Shown here piece after piece: positions 54,461 to 64,000 of a stretch of DNA of 64,000 nucleotides. How positions within the stretch are numbered: the stretch's first letter is position 1; every line of letters starts with the position of its first letter. Source of the stretch: Hermatobates lingyangjiaoensis (lineage: Eukaryota > Arthropoda > Insecta > Hemiptera > Hermatobatidae); assembly GCA_026182355.1 (NCBI GenBank), contig JAPFBL010000254.1:6709501-6773500 (forward strand). Direction: 5' to 3'. A program made the position numbers and the translations under genes. Below the pieces are notes generated by a model, which saw nothing but the letters and a program-made list of their open reading frames with translations, ran no database searches and was not told the origin of the DNA.

Positions 54461-54929
54461 GTACATAACAGTTTTTCCATAATATTAAACTAATAAATAT
54501 TTCTACAATATATTACGAGCAAAGGGAGGAGGTAGTAAGCATTCGTTTGTATGAATACACAAGCTGAGCCTGCGTATGAATTGACAACCGGGCCTCCATC
54601 GGTGAACATAGCAACCTTCCTATTGCTCCCCATGAAAATGTTCATGGTCCTTGTTTTCATGGCTGCTTATCAGATCCCGTCTTTAACTCCCCCATTACCT
54701 TAAATATTCAGATAAGACAGATATTTCCTTCCTTGGCACAGTTCATAAATAAATCTCTATAAAGCTGCTTCAGTTTTCCAATGAAAAGTGTTTATTCTTA
54801 TTTTATTTTTTTTAAATAAATGTTCACACTGTTATTCTATACCAAATTTGAACTTTTAATTAACATTTTTTATATGTGCAATCCTTATTCAATATACTTA
54901 CTAAAAAATATATATATTGTTACATTTTT

Positions 54930-55690
54930 ACTTTACTATAAGTAAAGTGATCATGAAAAAATTCGATCTCTAGATTTTGACGGATTGGATTACAGCTTAG
55001 AGGTCCCCCAAAATCCGTTTTTGACGTTTTTTCGATTATGTCTGTGTATGTATGTGGGTAGGTCGATGTGTCTAAAAGTTTATGATCTCACTGCAGTCCT
55101 CATCGCTTGATGGATCGAATTCATACTACACCAAAAATGAGCCTTATAGTTTTGATGCGCCCTATTGTATTGTAATATTGTATGATGGAAAAGATACTGT
55201 TTTGGACAAAAAAGTGTTTCTGAACAACATTTTTTCTGCTAACCTACTAATTCTAGAGTGTTGAAACTTGGTATTATTATAGAACTAATAATACCATTAA
55301 CTGAAAAAATTTTTTTGTCAATTGGCCAGTTTTGCTAAGTAATGTAAAATTGTTTACCTACAGTTGATTCTGAAAGTTTATGGAGGCGATAGAGATCACA
55401 CTGTTCGACGGGTCTTAATGAAATTATTCTCAGAAACATCACATGTTAAGGGGATGAGCTGAATGCCTCTCTGTCAAAATTACAACATAAATATGGGCGT
55501 TGTGGTAAATTTTATGATTTAAAGAAATGTTTTTTTTTAAACTAAACGGTTAACTTAAGAACAATGAAATTTTGTGCGAAAAAAATTTGTGTGAACCTAA
55601 AATTAGCAATTTCCAAAAAAAAAAGTAAAATTAATTTCGGTGACCTGAAAGACAATTAAGTTACAAGCACTTATCTTAGACTAATGGTTT
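54930..55690 (+). repeat. Repeat M, copy 1
   Basis: Begins with the palindrome ACTTTACTATAAGTAAAGT, then AAAAAATTCGATCTCTAGAT, GAGGTCCCCCAAAATCCG, a TTTTTTCGAT/GTCTGTGTATG stretch, TTGATGGATCGAATT and a long A/T-rich tail with AAAATTAGCAATTTCC. It shares order and sequence with copy 2. No protein; class unknown. Confidence 0.65.
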
Positions 55691-56255
55691 AGCCCCTGTG
55701 CTTATTTGTTCGCATTGACTTGTGCGAACAGAATTCAATCTAACAGAATTTTTAATTTAAGATTTCATAGAAAAAATTGAAGAAAAAATGTTGAAATGAT
55801 TCGATATGTAAGAACAATAAAATACTTAAAATATATTTTAATATTTTATTGTGCCAAACATGAATACACTTGATGTATAATACTATGTATGGTCAAGTAT
55901 GGTTGGCAAGAGAGAAGATTTCAATCAATCTTCAAGTCTGATCATAATGGAAATTATCGAGCATTTATTCCAATATACATTTGTGTGTTTAAATACAACT
56001 ATTATTTTTGTAATATTGAATCATGGGAAGGTAGTATTCCATTTTTTTTGACAATACGGCTACTGTTTGTAACCCACTTCTTGTATAATTCCATTGAATT
56101 ATAACTTACTTTTACTTAATATCATACTATGAATATTTTATGAGATTACAATATGATATAAAATTACATATTTACGATATATGTCAAATATATGAAATGT
56201 AAGTAATTGACGTGTTTTAACTTTGTCAAACTAAAATACAATTGAAATATATATT

Positions 56256-57020
56256 ACTTTACTATAAGTAAAGTATAGTGATAGTGAAAAAATTCGATCT
56301 CGAGATTTTGAGGAATTACATGTTTTGAGGTCCCAGAAGTCGTTTTATTAAGTTTTTTCGATAATGTTCTGTGTGTGTGTGTGGGTGGGTGAGTGTGTTA
56401 GCATTGCTTGTTACCACGCTACGGTCCAGAATCTTTGATGGATCAAGTTGATATTTTACAAAAAAATGGGCCCCATAGAGAAGAAGATCCCTATTGTTTT
56501 GGAAGAATTATGCATGATGGGAAAGTCACTTTTTTTTCCAAAAACCGTTTTTTAGAAAACATTTATTTCTCCTAAACTGATAACCCTAGAGTTTTGAAAA
56601 TTTGACATTATCTTTGAGGTTACAAATGTAACAAACAAAAAATATATTCATAATTTTAAAACAACAGAAAATATTTTTTTCATAAAATGTATAATTTTGA
56701 CTTATAATTCAATCCCAAAGCTTGTGAGAGCGATACAAGCCATACGGTTGACGGATCAAAATGAAATTATGCCTAAAAATAGAACATTATGTGGAGAATG
56801 AGTTGAGATATTTTTTTTCAAAATTACATTCACTAAAGGGGCGTTACAGTACGATTTCTCTTTTCAGAAAATTTTTTTTGACCCTAAACGGCTCATTAAA
56901 AAATAATTAAAATTTGACCAAAAATGGAACAAAAAATTAGCAATTCACAAAAAAAAATCATGAAGTTTCAATTACGGGAAAGAGCAATAACGAATAAACT
57001 GTAGTTTATCTAGATTAAGA
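56256..57020 (+). repeat. Repeat M, copy 2
   Basis: Same start palindrome, then GAAAAAATTCGATCTCGAGA, TACATGTTTTGAGGTCC, TTTTTTCGATAATG, a (GT)n tract, TTGATGGATCAAGTTGA and a tail with AAAATTAGCAATTCAC. It lies about 570 bp after copy 1 in the same orientation. Confidence 0.65.
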
Positions 57021-57024
57021 GATC

Positions 57025-58205
57025 ACCTGCTATACTGTCGAATTTTTTATATTTTTTTACATTGTTTACATTGACTTAGAAATTTTTTGAGCGAATCCAC
57101 TGAGATAAAATTGATATTTATAAAGGAACAATTTAAATTGTTTATTGACTTATAAGAGATGTAAGAAGGAATAATATTGTGCAGGAAAATAATAACACTC
57201 ACTCAGAAAAAATTCGTATATATGTTATTTGACAAAAGGGAAGGAAAATGATTTTATTAAATACTAAGAAGCCATAAAATTCCCAGTATAATAATTATAT
57301 AAAAAACCAAAAATGTAAAAGATAATTCAAAATTGAAATCTTTCGTTTAGAGATTAATAAATGTAATTATCGTACATATTTACTTATAAATCATCTTAAA
57401 ACAACATTATGAGGTTTTTCAGAGAAAAAAAAGGGTATTTTCCTGTTTTAAATTTGAAAATTTTACTTTAATATTCAATGTAGAAGGATGTCAAGTAAAC
57501 GATGTAAGAAATCCACTGGCTATTTGAACAAAAGCCATGTTCTCTTGTAGGAGAATATTTCGTATCAAGAAATGTTCACTTTGGTTTTTCAAAAATGTTA
57601 TTACTGCTGTAGTTATACTAATGAAATTATTTGCATCAGCTGTGTGATGTACAAAAATAAGCTTATATATTGATATGTCCTTCAATCACTATCTGTACTA
57701 CCTCAGGAATGAAAGACTAATAATCATATCCCATTTAGATGTTTACGTTATGTGTTATATACTCAAGAAATTTGATATTAAGTTACTTATTGTAAAGTTG
57801 AGTGTAGGCCACTCCAGATTTTTTTGTTATTATTATTGCTTGACTTGCTTAAGGATATGACTGTTAAAGACAGGTAAAATAAAATAAAAGTCAGGGAGTA
57901 CCGACATATAATAAATGATGAGGTATTGAATTGTAGTTATGTATGACGTCAATGTAGCCATTAAGAAATTCGATAGTTTTATTTTTCTCTGATAAAAAAA
58001 AAAGGAAGATAAACCCCTTTACTTATTAATTCTGTGGGATATATGAAAATGAGACATTTGAAAGAGGGGATTTTAAACAGGTTTTAAATTGTTGTATTGC
58101 ATCATTATGGTGGAAACCCACCTGCTATGGACTGGGCGTAATTACTCCCCCACCAAGATCTGCTGGGCCAGCGTGACGTAAAACGTCTTTTACAATTGAC
58201 TCTGA
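57025..58205. other. AT-rich DNA, possible intron
   Basis: Mostly AT-rich. From about 58110 it becomes GC-richer, leading to the exon candidate. A second frame there (RDVKRLLQLTLSEDGSFW...) is also open for about 28 codons after an acceptor-like GGGCCAG at about 58170. Confidence 0.3.
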
Positions 58206-58210
58206 GTGAG

Positions 58211-58368
58211 GACGGTTCGTTTTGGTCAGAACTCTTCGCATTAATAATCCTCATCCATCATTAGTCGTGCGGAGTGATAGTTCAAGATTGATTCTCCCGG
58301 TCAGCAAGTCACATATGAGGATGTTGAATGAGCGAATAACACCTCAGGATGATTCCATTATGCAAGTG
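58211..58368 (+). CDS. Candidate 158-nt coding exon, protein not identified
   Basis: After an acceptor AG at 58209-58210 and two phase bases the frame is open for 52 codons, beginning RFVLVRTLRINNPHPSLVV, with SRLILPVSKSHMRM and ending TPQDDSIMQV, followed by donor GTGAGT at 58369. It ends in phase 0 and joins 61187-61245 in frame. It does not join 54298-54460 in phase, so an exon would be missing or the start differs. The overlapping alternative frame upstream leaves the true start uncertain. Confidence 0.4.
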
Positions 58369-58664
58369 GTGAGTACTCAAACATTTGTATTCACTTTAAA
58401 CAAACTCTATTTAATTCGTTCTTAATGATTATTTCTGGATATAAAAGTAGAAGACAGTTAAACTTGAATTACAGGTAAATGATTCATGAATTATTTAATT
58501 AACATCTTGTTGAACTGAACTTCGAATTATGATTATGCCTATTAGTAGTGATATGGATGAATGTTAAATACCTGTGTTGTGCTGTTATTGCTTAACTAGA
58601 ACCTAATAATTTGTTGTATTGAATGAATACACATCTAGATTATATATATAATTACGTATATGTA

Positions 58665-59010
58665 TATACATGATTTCACATAAACTCGTGAAACAACAAT
58701 CAGTTATCAAACCACAATATGAAATGGGGAAAAAAAGACTAAAATCTTTCAACCGTAACAAGCGGTCTTCCCAACTGCTGGGTTGGGTTTTTAACTCTGA
58801 CGAATACGCTTGTTACGGCTGAAAGATCTTGTCTTTCTTTCCCTTTTCATATTGTGTTGTGGTTTGATCATATTAATGATCAAACCACAATATTAAATAG
58901 GAAAACATGGCTAAGTTCATTCAACCGTAACAAGCGGTCTTCGTCAGAGTCAAAAACCCATTTCATATTGTGGTTTGATCATTGATTGTTATTCCACGTG
59001 TTTATGTGAA
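58665..59010. repeat. Family C multi-copy fold-back
   Basis: Three alternating, partly truncated family C units: minus (58672-58770), plus (58780-58873) and minus (58876-58960), followed by an outer end (TTGTGGTTTGATCATTGATT...CACGTGTTTATGTGAAA). The cores are damaged in each (for example GAC...CTGACGAATACGC). It is flanked by (TA)n at about 59015-59033. Confidence 0.75.
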
Positions 59011-59214
59011 ATATTTATATATATATATATATTCTTCAAAGTAGTAGCCCCACTTGGAAGGGAGTTTATTGTAAAATTTGCACATGCTCTATGTATATTA
59101 CATATATATATATTTTTATATATATATAATGTATTTAATCTATCCATAAACATAAACAGTTAGTTAAAAATAAACCTTTAGTATTTATTATTTTCACTCA
59201 TATAATAAATACTA

Positions 59215-59300
59215 CATATAATAATATGTATATTATACATAGTTATACTATAATTATAATTATAACTATACATAATTATATTATACATATAATAATCACT
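59215..59300. repeat. AT-rich palindromic tract
   Basis: TATGTATATTATACATAG, ACTATAATTATAATTATA and further ATTATATTATACATATAA segments form overlapping dyads. Confidence 0.6.
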
Positions 59301-59319
59301 TCATATAGTGCTATATTAA

Positions 59320-59585
59320 TTATGATTTTATTATTCAGTCTTTCACTTCCTTCGCTTATTCTTAGTTTATTTTCTTACTTCTCTTGAACTTTTTACTACA
59401 CTCTTGTTCTCCAAAGCGCCGCTTCGTAAGTGCGCTTGGTGTTCCTATCTCTTCTCTCCTAATGACGGTTAAACTGAAAATTACATACTGAAATTGTTTT
59501 TATTATTTATTGTGTACCTATGTTTACTCTGAAATGTTTGTTGTCCTTTGAGCATCGTTTTCTTGGTGATGATATAGACATATAT
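59320..59585 (+). repeat. Family D' repeat
   Basis: T-rich leader, GCGCCGCTTCGTAAGTGCGC, TTGGTGTTCC, then a decayed core (CUAAUGA, GGUU..AACU, GAAAAUU) and the tail GAAATGTTTGTTGTCCTTTG, as at 11885-11920. Confidence 0.6.
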
Positions 59586-59589
59586 AGCC

Positions 59590-60500
59590 TTCTTCTTTCG
59601 TTAATTCAGATTAGTTCTTCACTCTTTTTAATATGGTTTTTTCTCCTGACAATAGATGATGGACAAATAATTCAGAATGTTAATTTCATTTAAATTTGCT
59701 ATTTCTTTGGAAATATGCTTAACATGTTAATTATACATACCTACATAAATGAAATAACTTAATAGTTCTAATCTTTTTCATGTATATTGACTGTTAACGC
59801 GAAATGTTGAAATAACTATATACATGTGTAAACATAGCTAATACTATTACTTGTAGATATTTATCACATATGAATAGCTAAGCTACTGAAATGAAGTTAT
59901 ATCCATGGTGTAGGCAGGTGAAATTGAATTGACTCAGTGACTCTTACATTCGGCTCTTTATTACTGCAAAGAAGGCTATAAAAACTTATGTATCCCATTG
60001 GCAGAATGACCTCTGTCCTAATATCAAATATTCCATGGATCTCAGCTCCCTGAGAAGATTCAGGGTTGACATAGACCTATATTGCTCTACTCGGAGACTT
60101 CCTTGGTCTGTTGTTCACTGCCTTGTTTCTTATAAGCAAACACAAGTGTTTCCACTAGTCTTCAGTCACATCGCATTGTCTTAGTAACCACGAAAAGAAG
60201 TATAGTAATGCTCTTACAATAGACCTCATGAACATGATGTTTATATTTACAAGAAGATACTTATGCAGTGAAAGCAAATTTGCAAAATCAAATAAAAGTT
60301 CTCTTTGACTGGAAGAATTACAAATTAGCAATGTATTGAAGCAATATTTTTACATTTAAGATAATTAATTACTAATAAACTGGTAAAAATAGATTTGATT
60401 CAGTTAGTAATATAATTGAGAAATATTAACCTGTGTAAATTGAACTGAATAATTGTTAGCAAAATTGAAATGAAATATTGTTGGGTAAAAAACTGATGAA
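59590..60500. other. Unannotated, nothing recognised
   Basis: A GC-richer stretch at about 59930-60170 has short open pieces but no consistent frame or splice pair. Confidence 0.3.
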
Positions 60501-60504
60501 ATGG

Positions 60505-60709
60505 TCTCCACATATAAAAATTTAATGGTATAAACAACGCGTTTCGAACACGTAGTGTTCTTCCTCAGGCATTAACTAAGGGTGAGTATCTGTGGTAGAA
60601 CTGTGAGTATCAGTTCTACTACAGATACTCACCCTTAGTTAATGCCTGAGGAAGAACACTACGTATTCGAAACGCGTTGTTTATACCATTAAATTTTTAT
60701 ATGTGGAGG
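60505..60709. repeat. Family J perfect inverted-repeat element
   Basis: The arms (60505-60603 and 60609-60709) are almost exact complements with a spacer of only a few bases. The ends are TCTCCACATATAAAAATTTA and its complement. Each arm contains a complete ribozyme module. High arm identity suggests recent formation or gene conversion. Confidence 0.92.
60640..60683 (+). ncRNA. Hammerhead-type ribozyme motif, family J
   Basis: UAAUGC (stem I), CUGAGGA, A, GAACAC-UAC-GUAUUC (stem II; GUGUUC in the other arm), GAA, ACGCGU (stem III palindrome), U (cleavage base), GUUUA (stem I, 5 bp with a bulged U and one G-U). The minus-strand copy in the left arm (about 60533-60575) has the fully paired stem II. 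Confidence 0.65.
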
Positions 60710-60714
60710 CTATT

Positions 60715-61186
60715 TCGTTAGAATGAAATTACATAGTTGATCAAATTGTTTTGAGGTTCTATTCATTATAAGAGAATAAGAAGAAATCATAATGAAGGAA
60801 GGGCTTTTCCTTGAGCCAGAACTCTCCCTTTTCCCCTGATGATATAAATCTGGTGAACTAACTGAATGTATCATTATACTGTATTATTTTTTTTGCAAAC
60901 TAATTTTTCCCCATTTATATTAGTTTAGCTTGATAATGTGATCAACATAACTTCTAACAATCTCTGAAATTGAAGCCAAATTATGTTTATATTAAAGAAA
61001 ATGGCACGACTGCTACTAAAGAAGAGCTGAATCAAAATTCAAAATATTTATATTTATCAAGATTTTGTAAATATCGACGGTTCAAAATTGGTAATATTTT
61101 TGTCTTCGTACTGATTTGTTCACTCTAATTCTTTTTTAACTTGTGCATTAGATATAACTATTGTCTATTAACATTTCATAATTCAG
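60715..61186. other. AT-rich DNA, possible intron
   Basis: Nothing recognised. Ends in a good acceptor. Confidence 0.3.
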
Positions 61187-61245
61187 ATTGACGTAGTGGT
61201 TACTGCAATAATGAAAAGCAAAGGGGCATCATCCGGATCTAATTG
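61187..61245 (+). CDS. Candidate 59-nt coding exon, protein not identified
   Basis: The acceptor ACATTTCATAATTCAG ends at 61186. The open segment starts IDVVVTAIMKSKGASSGSN (19 codons plus two bases) and meets GTAGTT, a weak donor. Without splicing it would hit TAG at 61247. It continues the phase-0 end of 58211-58368 (...IMQV + IDVVV...). Confidence 0.35.
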
Positions 61246-61249
61246 GTAG

Positions 61250-64000
61250 TTTCGCTTGAAGGAGAGCTCAATCTCCACGGTATTCCATCATAAACTCGTT
61301 TTCATGGCAAATAACGTGTGGACCTTGACTGAAGCTGAGCTTCCTCTCATTGTTGAGAGGAAAATCAGAAATCAACATAATGGTAGATTATTTAGTTTGT
61401 ATTCAATGAAACGAAATATGAAATTTCATGCCAGCAAAAAAACAACCCTTTCCTTGATTTTACAATCATACAAATAGGTCATTTACAAAGGGTATGTAAA
61501 AACTAAATAAAAACGTGAATGCATATCTTCTGTTTTAATTTATTGGAAAATATAAACGACGAATATTTTTTCTAGTTTTAAATATTGGTTTAGAAGTTGC
61601 CTTTAAGAATTACATATACGCATAAACTCGTACATGTAATATACGATCTGTAATTAATGCTTGAGTAGGTCCTTCACTTTTAATTCCCTACGTCTATACT
61701 TTTCTTTGCAGAATAACATAAAGGAACAGACTCTTCAAGAGTCTGGTAGAGTCTATTAGTTTGCCTATATGTTCGTTAATATCAAACATTTGGAGTTGAA
61801 TGTAGGTATAACCTAGGGATTTCCGATCAACGTTTGCTTGTGGACCCTAAATTAAACGTGGGCGTTTACTGAAGGCAATAATTAATATTTTTACTAGTTG
61901 ACCACCCTTGAGCGGCTGTAGCATCTTAGAGGTTTACGTTGTTAATGTTTGCAATCTCTGCTAGAGGTCTCAATTTTTTCATGGAAGATTATCGGGATGA
62001 AAAGTCGTTGGCACTGATCATGAACAATGGCCGGTGCTGGTTAAATAATTCTACTCTCATATACTTAAATTATGACAACCTTAAAACTGTCAATATGGAG
62101 TGGTGCTAATGACCGTGGTAACATTAGAAATCTGATGTAACAGAGGAAGACTGTTGGCAGCAACATATTCTGTCCTACCCTTGCAACTTTGAGTCAACAG
62201 TGGTTTAGATACACTCACACAAGTTTATGATAGCAGTATAGTAGAAAGGTATCTTACTGAAAGGTGGGTGCCTAAGAATTTCAGTTAACTGAAGCATCAT
62301 CTGATTTTAACACTTTGCGAAACTGAATCCTTCAAACAAATTAATACATATTTTTTCTCAAGATACTAGAGGCAGGGCATTTAATGCATCCCGTTTTTGG
62401 TCCTAATACCGGAAACTGAACATATAATCTAGTAAAACAAAACATCATCACTGAATTAAAACTGAATTTATAAAGACAATGCAAACAATAAATTACAAAC
62501 AAATATAATAAATATATATAATATTTAATATAATAAATATTAATTTATAATATAATTTACTTTATAATAATATTATATCTAATAATATAAGTATAATATA
62601 ATTTATATAATATAATATATAAATGGAACATTTGAATCCGTCCAACAAAGTTATAAACATTTAAATGTTTAATTACAACATAAGTTATCAGTTAAAATTA
62701 TTAATAAAAGGCCTAAGTCGCAATTAAACCCTAAATATTGTGGATCTCAGTGAATCTAGATACATCCATGTGTAGTATCTGGTTCAAATATCTTTTGGAT
62801 TAGCAAAACCTCCATCCCAAAGATCAATGATGTCCATATAAATATATATGATGCAAACATATATGTACGATGCCACGTATACTTATTAAAGATTTCTGTT
62901 CTAAGTAAACTTGAAAGTTAGAAAATTTAGAAGTGATGTACAATCATCCTGTTAATCAGGGATGGTATGAGAAAGAACTTGCAGCATGTCATTCTTTACC
63001 CTAAGCGACTTTCTCTTGAACGTTGAAAGGAATGCATACAACCATTTGAACCTCGTACATCGATAAACATTGTATAACTCATATTAGCCTAAAGGAGGAT
63101 ATTCACTTCCTCTATAAAGATGATAGTAGCTAACATTTTACTGACTTAAACACTTTCATTTAATTTAGCTGTTAAAAAACTGGATTTATTTTTTTTTGTA
63201 GTTTCAGACGGGTTATAGCCTTTGAAGATCACATTTTAAATTCAATTCGAGAAATGAATCCTATTTGAAAAAATATTTAGAACATCTGCATAATTTAATT
63301 CAGTTTCTCAATGGAATCAACAGGTTTTGAAATCATAGTTTTTTAAACATTACAAAAACAGAAGATAGTATCTTTCAAACACCACATTTGACAGATGTGT
63401 TTTCTATGTTATATAAATTAATCGTGAATAATTACATGTTTACTTTGTTTTCAGTATACTAAAATGATCATAGAAAGAATAGATTTCGACAGTTAAACGT
63501 TCTAAGGCCTGCTGAATCTATTTTCGGTACTTTCAATATGATGTCTAGAAGTGTTTGGGTGGGTATGTTGGTACTCACCAGTCACGTCATTTTTCAGTTA
63601 TTTATGAAGGATGTCAGATATGTAGTTTCTGTTTGTGATGTGTCTATTGTTTTTGGGCAGTATTGAGTTATGAGACAGTAACATTAATAGAAAAAAGAAA
63701 ATGACGAAAACAAATACTCGTATCTATTAATTTTTAACAGTTTTGTGGTCGTTTTAGAGACTACATTTAAGGGTGCTTTTCACTTGGGACAATATAACTC
63801 ACACACCAAAAAACTATTAGTTCTACCTCTAGTCAGTTGTCGGATTTACTCACTTAAATTTACTTAAATTTCAGAAGCAATTATAAGTAATATCAAAAGT
63901 GAATGTGCTTTGAACATTTTGAATAAAATCAATATCAGTTATTTGCTGAGATAATTCATATTAGAATATACTAATTGAAACCTATATAAAACATTTGCTT
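61250..64000. other. AT-rich DNA, nothing certain
   Basis: 62500-62630 is low-complexity TAATATAAT sequence. 63400-63580 has a faint resemblance to repeat M (GTGTTTGGGTGGGTATG after AATCTATTTTCGG), much like 16110-16180. The small frame 61256-61477 has no recognised domain. Confidence 0.3.

Noticed and set aside
58150..58265. Stress-response (sestrin-like) domain in the overlapping frame RDVKRLLQ...SFWSELFALIILIHH
   Set aside because: The likeness rests on a few residues (W, EL, AL, IL, H) and the frame stops at once afterwards; not enough to name a gene.

Overview
The window is eukaryotic and very AT-rich. It has no compact genes, many (TA)n, (CA)n and (GA)n microsatellites, and a dense layering of retroelement and DNA-transposon remains. 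The repertoire is Penelope-like elements with a GIY-YIG endonuclease, jockey/R1-type LINE remnants with RNase H, Helitrons with Pif1-type helicase remnants, hAT-like elements and tRNA-like SINE heads. This fits an invertebrate, most likely an arthropod with a large repeat-rich genome; the species cannot be told from the sequence. I see no rRNA, functional tRNA, CRISPR or prokaryotic feature.

The main theme is Penelope-like retroelements (PLEs) and a swarm of short, often fold-back repeats flanked by (TA)n. The repeats fall into about a dozen families, here called A-L after their flanking sequence. Most carry one RNA module: stem I strand, CUGANGA, one extra base, a stem-loop (stem II), GAA, a short self-complementary A...U palindrome, a base that is not G, and the second stem I strand. 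This is the hammerhead ribozyme layout with a loopless palindromic stem III. Stem I, stem II and palindrome sequences differ between families, yet pairing is kept. Family C lies directly downstream of a PLE reading frame (23741-25092), which ties the module to PLEs, in agreement with published hammerhead motifs in PLE terminal repeats.

Layout. 1-7800: AT-rich DNA with fold-backs of families A, B and C. 8493-8662: a GC-rich exon-like island. 9200-14260: the densest cluster of hammerhead-type repeats. 14300-18600: M repeat, SINE heads and a minus-strand exon-like island. 18.6-23.6 kb: D, I and K fold-backs. 23741-25092: truncated PLE (reverse transcriptase plus GIY-YIG). 26.5-27.1 kb: C and A fold-backs. 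27443-27516: exon-like segment. 29.8 kb: minisatellite. 30.2-32.6 kb: a nest in which a second PLE is split by a degenerate Helitron that itself carries an old PLE piece and a family D insertion. 33.3-36.2 kb: LINE and Helitron relics. 39.5-40 kb: hAT-like element. 41.9-43.2 kb: diverged tandem array. 44.5-45.8 kb: LINE 3' end with RNase H. 47 kb: hAT fragment. 48.3-48.6 kb: B and L repeats. 54.3-61.3 kb: three exon-like islands and two copies of repeat M. 58.7-60.7 kb: C, D' and J repeats. The rest is AT-rich with nothing recognisable.

Several short open segments with good splice signals (8493-8662, 27443-27516, 54298-54460, 58211-58368, 61187-61245 on +; 16721-16783 on -) suggest that the window may lie in long introns of one or more host genes. 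The first three join in compatible phase, as do the last two. I could not identify the protein. Apart from the open but truncated PLE frame, the transposon coding pieces are truncated or broken.
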